A stretch of 19,510 nt of DNA from SSEF01 sp964398485. Lineage in GTDB: Bacteria; Patescibacteriota; Minisyncoccia; Moranbacterales; UBA1568. The DNA lies in contig CAYNMD010000016.1 in assembly GCA_964398485.1 (NCBI GenBank), positions 1-19,510 on the forward strand, in the 5' to 3' direction. A program made the position numbers and the translations under genes. Positions within the stretch are counted from its first letter, which is position 1. Every line of letters begins with the position of its first letter. Under the pieces are notes generated by a model. That model did no database searches and was not told where the DNA came from. It saw only the letters and a list, made by a program, of their open reading frames with translations. Of this stretch, positions 15,502 to 19,510 are shown piece after piece.

Positions 15502-15529
15502 TTTGCATTTTTTTAAAAGGGTGTATACT
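15502..15529 (+). promoter_or_regulatory. Promoter of the lysine-rich peptide gene
   Basis: TATACT (15524-15529) is a good -10 with TTTGCA (15502-15507) as a weak -35 at 16-bp spacing, behind a strongly AT-rich upstream region. The start is expected near 15536, giving a leader of about 126 nt. Confidence 0.5.
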
Positions 15530-15534
15530 AAATA

Positions 15535-15661
15535 CATGTGTGAGAAACTTCGCGCACATGATACAGAACAAAACTTTGTTTTGTAGGCAAATAAAAAATA
15601 AAATCGCTTCTGTAAACATACAGAAACGAAAACACAAACTGGGAGGAGGTGACCTATAATT
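15535..15661 (+). promoter_or_regulatory. Three-hairpin leader with perfect SD
   Basis: Three hairpins occur in order: ATGTGTG/CGCACAT (about 15535-15559, one G-U), ACAAAAC/GTTTTGT (about 15569-15585) and TTCTGTA/TACAGAA (about 15607-15624). Then AGGAGGTGA (15644-15652), fully complementary to the 3' end of 16S rRNA, lies 9 nt before the ATG. It is the strongest SD in the window. Confidence 0.55.
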
Positions 15662-15730
15662 ATGGCAAAGAAGAAAAAGGCCGCAAAGAAGAAGGCCACC
15701 AAGAAGAAAGCCGCTAAGAAGAAGCGCTAA
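15662..15730 (+). CDS. 22-residue lysine-rich micropeptide
   Basis: ATG at 15662 to TAA at 15728-15730 encodes 22 residues, 13 of them Lys, the rest almost all Ala plus one Thr and a C-terminal Arg, in the repeating pattern K3-4-A-(A/T). This is the composition of histone H1-like and AlgP-like basic tails, which bind DNA or RNA through charge. Support for real expression is unusually strong: its own promoter, a perfect SD, mixed AAG/AAA and GCC/GCA/GCT codons that keep the amino-acid pattern, and a UUCG-type terminator 24 nt after the stop. Nucleoid or ribosome association is inference. Alternatively the transcript is a structured RNA and the peptide is incidental, but the perfect SD argues against that. 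The peptide is too short for most gene callers. Confidence 0.72.
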   Translation: MAKKKKAAKKKATKKKAAKKKR

Positions 15731-15753
15731 GTTTCTTTAGCTTTCAAACAAAA

Positions 15754-15790
15754 ACAAAAACTCTTGCTTCGGTGAGAGTTTTTGTTTTTT
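15754..15790. terminator. Strong bidirectional UUCG terminator
   Basis: A 14-bp stem (15754-15767 with 15772-15785, two G-U pairs) capped by TTCG (15768-15771), followed by a T-run to 15790. The A-rich left flank gives T-tracts on the minus strand, so it also ends the prmC transcript, whose stop is at 15802. Confidence 0.88.
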
Positions 15791-15801
15791 GAGTCAATGA
15801 T

Positions 15802-16677
15802 CTACCAGGATCCAGTAACGAGCCGAATTTTTCCAGATAAATCAGGAAGACATTTCCACTTTTTTAGAGGAACATTCTTCAGGAGGGCTGGGAGAAGGGG
15901 CTCTTGTTCTGGGCTTATTTCAAGCCAAAAAGTAACTTTTTTTGTGTTGGCAAGAGACGAAAGACTGGTGAGAAGTTTCCGATAGTGATCGAGTCCATCT
16001 GTACCAGAAACAAGAGCGCTGGCTGGTTCAAAATTTTGAACATCTGGTACAGTATCTTGATAGAGCGCTTCAGAGAGATACGGTAGGTTAGCAGTTACGA
16101 GTAGTGTATCGAATGATCTCAGTCTTTCTTCTAGTGAACTAATAAGATCCGAGCATGAGAAGAAGATCGATGTATCAACATGATGATGAGCGGCATTTTT
16201 TTGAGCTACCTCGAGCGCTTCATTGGAAATATCAGTAGCAAAAAAAGAAATTGACGACAGATTATCCTCCAAAGATGATTGAAGATAATTTGCAATACTA
16301 ATGATGATGCAACCAGATCCAGTCCCAATATCGATGATGGCAATTTTTTTTCCTTGAGTATCTTCGGATTTATTTTTTTCTATATACTGAATAACATGCT
16401 CAACGAGAAGTTCTGTTTCTGGCCTGGGGATGAGAGTGGATTGATTTACGAGAAAAGATAATCCAAAAAATTCTTTTTCACCAAGGATATAGGCGATCGG
16501 TTCATGATTTGCTCTTCGTGTAATGAATTCAGTATATTGAGCAATCTCCTCTTTAGTGAGTCTGTACTGAGGGTGCGCCAATACAAAAGTGCGATCTTTG
16601 GCAATGGCTTTTGCCAAAAGAAGTGAGCGATCGAACGGATCTATCCTTCCAAGAAGGAGGGCCTGGCTAATCTCCAT
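15802..16677 (-). CDS. prmC: Release-factor glutamine methyltransferase PrmC
   Basis: A 291-aa protein. PrmC methylates the Gln of the GGQ loop in release factors RF1 and RF2, using S-adenosylmethionine. An N-terminal helical release-factor-binding domain (1-75) is followed by the Rossmann methyltransferase: IPRPETELLVEH (83-94), DIGTGSG SAM motif (116-122), FATDIS acidic loop, and the catalytic-site motif at 197-200. That motif is usually NPPY and here reads NLPY; the NLPY form also occurs in other methyltransferases, so activity is plausible. It lies 6 nt after prfA, the classical pairing of the enzyme with its substrate gene. No SD is visible. Confidence 0.92.
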   Translation of the reverse strand: MEISQALLLGRIDPFDRSLLLAKAIAKDRTFVLAHPQYRLTKEEIAQYTEFITRRANHEPIAYILGEKEFFGLSFLVNQSTLIPRPETELLVEHVIQYIEKNKSEDTQGKKIAIIDIGTGSGCIIISIANYLQSSLEDNLSSISFFATDISNEALEVAQKNAAHHHVDTSIFFSCSDLISSLEERLRSFDTLLVTANLPYLSEALYQDTVPDVQNFEPASALVSGTDGLDHYRKLLTSLSSLANTKKVTFWLEISPEQEPLLPALLKNVPLKKWKCLPDLSGKIRLVTGSW

Positions 16678-16683
16678 AAGAAA

Positions 16684-17775
16684 TTAGGCGGTCTTCTTTT
16701 CAGCTGCCTCGATTTTCATCCGAATATCTTCAGATTCGAGCGCATCGAGAATAGGGGCTAGATTTCCTTGGAGGATACCGGGGATATTACTCCAGTTTTG
16801 ATGGATGCGATGATCGGTAATGCGATCCTGGGGAAAGTTATAGGTACGGATTTTTTCACTTCGGTCACCAGTACCGATCTGGCTTTTTCGGGCGTCACCA
16901 AGTTCTTTCATTTGTCGTTCTTCCTCTTGTTCCCAGAGTCTAGCTCGGAGCACTTTCATGGCCTTTTCACGATTTTTGATCTGAGACTTCTCGTCCTGAC
17001 AGGATACAACAAGACCAGTAGGAAGGTGAGTGATACGGACGGCGCTATACGTGGTATTTACTGATTGTCCACCAGGACCCGATGAACAGAAGGTATCAAT
17101 GCGAAGATCTTCCTGCCTCACAACGATTTCAATGTCATCAACTTGTGGCAGAACAGCAACCGTTACGGTCGAAGTGTGTACTCGCCCCATTTTTTCGGTT
17201 GATGGAACTCTTTGAACACGATGCACCCCAGATTCGTATTTAAATTTTTGGTAGACCGAGACAGTACTTGATCCACGATTTACTTCAAAGGTAACCTCCT
17301 TAAATCCGCCAGCTTCGGTCTGGTGAGAATCGAGGAGGATAGTCTGCCAACCAAGGGACTCGGCATAACGGGCATACATCCGGAAGAGTTCGGCAGCAAA
17401 GAGACTGGCCTCATCACCCCCAGCACCAGCCCGGATCTCGACGATGATGTCTTTATCGTCATTTTTATCTTTGGGAAGAAGGAGTTTAGTGAGTTCTTGT
17501 TCGAGAACTTCCTTTTCTTTAGCGAGCGCAATATTGTCCTCAAGGGCCATGGCTTTGAGTTCTGGGTCAGCTTCGCCTTGGGTGAGCTCGGCATTATCTC
17601 GAAGGCCTTGTTCTACAGCTTTCAAGCGGCTTACTTTTGCCATGATAGTATCCAGTTCTGCCTTGCGTTTTCCTAGACTGGCCAGTTTTTTGGGATCGCT
17701 CAAAACAGCACTAGAAGCGAGTTCTTCTTCTACACCCTGGTATTCTGCTTCAATTTTACTAATCAAATCTTGCAT
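16684..17775 (-). CDS. prfA: Peptide chain release factor 1
   Basis: A 363-aa class I release factor that ends translation at UAA and UAG. The GGQ peptidyl-hydrolysis motif is at 235-237 (SSGPGGQSVN). The codon-recognition motif is P191-S-T193, matching the P-x-T of RF1 and not the SPF of RF2. Length agrees with E. coli RF1 (360 aa). The N-terminal coiled-coil domain, RAGAGGDEASLFA and HRVQRVPSTEKMGRVHTS are all present. No SD or clear promoter is seen in the 48 nt between its start and the rpmE terminator, so it may depend on a weak local promoter or on read-through from rpmE. prmC follows directly. Confidence 0.95.
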   Translation of the reverse strand: MQDLISKIEAEYQGVEEELASSAVLSDPKKLASLGKRKAELDTIMAKVSRLKAVEQGLRDNAELTQGEADPELKAMALEDNIALAKEKEVLEQELTKLLLPKDKNDDKDIIVEIRAGAGGDEASLFAAELFRMYARYAESLGWQTILLDSHQTEAGGFKEVTFEVNRGSSTVSVYQKFKYESGVHRVQRVPSTEKMGRVHTSTVTVAVLPQVDDIEIVVRQEDLRIDTFCSSGPGGQSVNTTYSAVRITHLPTGLVVSCQDEKSQIKNREKAMKVLRARLWEQEEERQMKELGDARKSQIGTGDRSEKIRTYNFPQDRITDHRIHQNWSNIPGILQGNLAPILDALESEDIRMKIEAAEKKTA

Positions 17776-17823
17776 ACGTGGTTCTTTTTCAAAGCCTACC
17801 CTTCTTTTGTATCTCTGGCAAAC

Positions 17824-17849
17824 AAAAAACGACCTAAAAAGGTCGTTTT
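17824..17849 (-). terminator. rpmE terminator
   Basis: AAAACGACCT (17826-17835)/AGGTCGTTTT (17840-17849) is a perfect 10-bp stem with a 4-nt loop. On the minus strand it is followed by a T-run (17829-17824). It lies 16 nt after the rpmE stop and about 50 nt before the prfA start. Confidence 0.85.
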
Positions 17850-17864
17850 GTACCTTAGAAGAAG

Positions 17865-18182
17865 CTAAGCCTCAACCTTGCTGGTCTTCTCAGATTTCAC
17901 GGCCTTTCCTTCTTTCTTTTCAGACTCTACTTTTTTGGCACGCTTTTCCTTGACTGCGGTATGTACGGCGGCCTTTTGAGCGGAGCGCTGAGTGAGTTTC
18001 TTGAAGCGATCTACACGTCCGGTAGTGTCAACAAATTTCTTCTCACCAGTGTAGAACGGGTGGCAGTTAGAACAGATTTCAGTAGCAATTTTTGGGATGG
18101 TTGAACCAGTGACAAAAGTCTTGCCACAAACACAAGTGACGGTTGCTTCATCGTGATAAGTAGGGTGGATGCCTGATTTCAT
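17865..18182 (-). CDS. rpmE: Ribosomal protein bL31, zinc form, with charged tail
   Basis: A 105-aa bL31 of the large ribosomal subunit. The start is MKSGIHPTYH at 18182, with AGGA 6 nt upstream; a longer open frame to 18272 would run into the promoter. Zinc ligands are C17-x-C19 and C37-x-x-C40, as in the zinc-binding E. coli protein (70 aa). Residues about 70-105 are an added Lys/Glu/Ala-rich tail, probably disordered, with no equivalent in the E. coli protein. It is transcribed from its own promoter at 18244-18272 and ends in its own terminator. The presence of cysteines suggests expression under zinc-replete conditions. Confidence 0.93.
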   Translation of the reverse strand: MKSGIHPTYHDEATVTCVCGKTFVTGSTIPKIATEICSNCHPFYTGEKKFVDTTGRVDRFKKLTQRSAQKAAVHTAVKEKRAKKVESEKKEGKAVKSEKTSKVEA

Positions 18183-18210
18183 AGCGTTCCTGAAAAAGTA
18201 ATTCAAAATA

Positions 18211-18227
18211 GGCTCATTTATCGAGCC
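18211..18227 (-). promoter_or_regulatory. Hairpin in the rpmE leader
   Basis: GGCTC (minus strand, 18227-18223)/GAGCC (18215-18211) with a 7-nt loop, in the roughly 55-nt leader of rpmE. It may be a target for feedback by bL31; function not shown. Confidence 0.4.
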
Positions 18228-18243
18228 GGAATAAGACAGTGGG

Positions 18244-18272
18244 AGTCTAGCATAAGCTTTCGAAATTGACAA
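18244..18272 (-). promoter_or_regulatory. rpmE promoter
   Basis: Minus strand: TTGTCA (18272-18267), 17-bp spacer, TAGACT (18249-18244) preceded by TGC, an extended -10. Start expected near 18237. Its -35 overlaps the -35 of the plus-strand rpsB promoter. Confidence 0.75.
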
Positions 18273-18294
18273 GACTCAAGAAGTCAACTACACT
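18266..18294 (+). promoter_or_regulatory. rpsB promoter
   Basis: TTGACA (18266-18271), 17-bp spacer, TACACT (18289-18294). Start expected near 18301, leaving a leader of about 145 nt before rpsB. Confidence 0.75.
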
Positions 18295-18300
18295 AGTGAC

Positions 18301-18445
18301 GCTTATCTCTGCTGGACTTTTGGTCCCTTCCAGCAAGAAATTCAGCCTCTACGGTAGCTTATACGAGTATTTTTCCTGCCTCAACCATGTACTGAGGTCC
18401 GATACTCAAGAGCCGAGAGAAGTAATTTATCCTAAGGAAGACTAT
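18301..18445 (+). promoter_or_regulatory. rpsB leader with nested hairpins
   Basis: Hairpin one: GCTGGA (18311-18316)/TCCAGC (18329-18334), competing with GGAC/GTCC inside it. Hairpin two is nested: outer GAGTAT (18365-18370)/ATACTC (18402-18407), inner CCTCA (18379-18383)/TGAGG (18393-18397). The SD AAGGA (18434-18438) follows, 7 nt before the ATG. S2 represses its own operon through the leader in enterobacteria; an equivalent here is inference. Confidence 0.5.
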
Positions 18446-19228
18446 ATGAGTCAGACGGAAGCGACTGTCGAGTCGGGAGTGCCGGTGCGTGCTCTGGAAC
18501 GTGATTATTTCGGTAATTTTAATTTTGACGCTGTTGACGTAGGAGTTGAAGCCTTGCTCAAGGCTGGTGTTCATTTTGGACATGTCACCTCAAGGCGCCA
18601 TCCAAACATGGAAGAATATATTTTTACGACTCGTAAGAATATTTCTATCATGAATCTCGAAAAGACAGCTGAACGTTTGGAACAGGCTGCCTCGTTTCTT
18701 GAAAGTGTTGCTAAGAGTGGCAAGCCTATTCTTTTTGTGGGTGTCAAGAAGCAAACTCATGATGCCGTGAAATCTTTGGCGAAGCGTCTCAATCAATCGT
18801 ATGTTATTGACCGCTGGCTTGGAGGAACGTTGACCAATTTTCATCAAATTTCTGGCCGTGCCAAGTACCTCATAGAAAGTGAGCGTATGCAAGAAACGGG
18901 TGAGTACAAAAAGTATACCAAGTTTGAGCAACAGAAAAAGAGTGAGGAAATTGAAAAGCTTGAACATAAAGTAGGTGGGCTCAAGAACATGAAAGAACTC
19001 CCAGGAGCGGTCGTTTTGGCTGATGCTAAAGAGGCTGATTTGGCTATTAGTGAGGCACGCCGTATGCAGATCCCTCTGGTAGGTATTGTCGATAGCAATA
19101 TGAATCCTACCTTGATCGACTATCCTATCCCAGGTAATGATGATGCTCTCTCTTCCCTCCATCTTATCTTGGGTCGACTTGGAAAGGCGGTTGTTTCTTC
19201 TGCGCCCCAGTCAAAAAATCGGGCTTAA
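18446..19228 (+). CDS. rpsB: Ribosomal protein uS2
   Basis: A 260-aa small-subunit protein. The ATG at 18446 was chosen because AAGGA lies 7 nt upstream; the longer open frame back to 18266 would begin inside the promoter. Family motifs: LLKAGVHFGHVTSRRHPNM (start of the uS2 fold), IFTTRKNISIMNLEKT, KPILFVGVKKQ, DRWLGGTLTNF, LPGAVVLADAKEADLAI, IPLVGIVDSNMNP and IDYPIPGNDDA. The first 25 residues, before the usual start of the fold, are extra. The long coiled-coil hairpin (KKYTKFEQQKKSEEIEKLEHKVGG) is present. uS2 joins the 30S head late and needs bS1 or its equivalent. The tsf gene follows after 59 nt, as in most bacteria. Confidence 0.95.
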   Translation: MSQTEATVESGVPVRALERDYFGNFNFDAVDVGVEALLKAGVHFGHVTSRRHPNMEEYIFTTRKNISIMNLEKTAERLEQAASFLESVAKSGKPILFVGVKKQTHDAVKSLAKRLNQSYVIDRWLGGTLTNFHQISGRAKYLIESERMQETGEYKKYTKFEQQKKSEEIEKLEHKVGGLKNMKELPGAVVLADAKEADLAISEARRMQIPLVGIVDSNMNPTLIDYPIPGNDDALSSLHLILGRLGKAVVSSAPQSKNRA

Positions 19229-19287
19229 AGAGGGAAAGACTCTTCTGTTTGGTGCAAAAAATTGATTTGATTTAAAATGAAAAGTGT

Positions 19288-19510
19288 ATGAGTACACTAG
19301 AAGCAGTAAAAAAGCTTCGGGAAAAAACTGGAGCTGGTATCGTTGAAGTAAAAAAGGCTCTCGAAGAAGCGGGTGGCGATGAGGAGCAGGCTATTGCTCT
19401 TCTGCGTAAGCGTGGTGAAGCGAAGGCACTCAAGCGCACAGATCGTGAAGCACATGAAGGTATTGTGGCTACGTATCTTCACTCAAATGCTCGGGTAGGA
19501 GTGATGCTTA
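19288..19510 (+). CDS. tsf: Elongation factor Ts, 3' partial
   Basis: The first 74 residues of EF-Ts, the nucleotide-exchange factor that recycles EF-Tu. The N-terminal UBA-like EF-Tu-binding domain is clear (VKKLREKTGAGIVEVKKALEEAGGD, then AIALLRKRG), followed by the start of the core (EGIVATYLHSNARVGVM). The gene runs off the right edge. No SD precedes the ATG. A weak AAGAG/CTCTT stem lies at about 19227-19243 in the 59-nt spacer after rpsB, perhaps tuning read-through between the two genes. Confidence 0.94.
   Translation, partial: MSTLEAVKKLREKTGAGIVEVKKALEEAGGDEEQAIALLRKRGEAKALKRTDREAHEGIVATYLHSNARVGVML

Noticed and set aside
15232..15520. Replication origin in the AT-rich spacer
   Set aside because: No cluster of DnaA boxes, no iterons and no dnaA/dnaN nearby.
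15422..15702. Minus-strand open frames of 71 and 74 codons in the AT-rich spacer
   Set aside because: They are Phe/Lys-rich low-complexity frames across T-tracts, with no SD, and run antisense to the promoter, leader and coding region of the lysine-rich peptide.
18183..18272. Longer N-terminus for bL31 (start at 18272)
   Set aside because: It would begin in the promoter; the conserved bL31 start MKSGIHP at 18182 has its own AGGA.
18266..18445. Longer N-terminus for uS2 (start at 18266)
   Set aside because: That start lies inside the -35 element, upstream of the expected transcript start, and the extra residues do not resemble uS2. The ATG at 18446 has an SD.
1..19510. CRISPR array, tRNA or rRNA gene, insertion sequence or transposase
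   Set aside because: No regularly spaced direct repeats, cloverleaf sequences, rRNA-like stretches or transposase motifs were seen on either strand.

Overview
The window reads as a stretch of chromosome from a Candidate Phyla Radiation (Patescibacteria-type) bacterium. The basis is the mix of core translation genes (bL31, RF1, PrmC, uS2, EF-Ts) with membrane proteins of a kind seen mostly in that group: a soluble-ATPase/VirD4-like protein after two tiny helical proteins, long-spaced LysM-like modules, and a PP2C-like/beta-propeller membrane protein. It uses the standard bacterial code (TGA, TAA and TAG all end genes; TTG and GTG starts occur). Many genes lack a Shine-Dalgarno (SD) sequence and sit 2-12 nt from their neighbour. 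Phylum assignment is inference from gene content; no rRNA is present.

Layout. (a) 1-5560, plus strand: a tight cluster of a large LysM-like membrane protein (cut by the window's left edge), two small helical proteins and an 850-aa membrane-anchored VirD4/TraD-type ATPase. (b) 5590-8202: an unfamiliar, GC-richer cassette. A consensus promoter leads into a highly structured leader and a small gene whose frame is broken at a G6 run, then a 613-aa modular protein with a duplicated domain. Both genes use strong SDs and both end in copies of the same hairpin. (c) 8210-10669, minus: a PP2C-like/transmembrane/propeller protein with an extended -10 promoter that would make a leaderless mRNA. (d) 10752-14440, plus: a five-gene operon with its own promoter and terminator (winged-helix/nucleotidyltransferase-like regulator, RmuC, small membrane protein, WecA/MraY-family phosphoglycosyltransferase, DUF192 protein). 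(e) 14486-15076, minus: a second LysM-like membrane protein. (f) 15232-15790: an AT-rich spacer, then a gene for a 22-residue lysine-rich peptide with a perfect SD, a hairpin-rich leader and a strong terminator. (g) 15802-18182, minus: prmC, prfA and rpmE. (h) 18266-19510, plus: rpsB and the start of tsf.

How they fit together. rpmE and rpsB are fired from back-to-back promoters that share one -35 element. prfA and prmC form the release-factor/methyltransferase pair. The most novel material is the 5590-8202 cassette, the lysine-rich micropeptide gene, the shared-35 divergent promoter and the loss of a catalytic aspartate in the phosphoglycosyltransferase.
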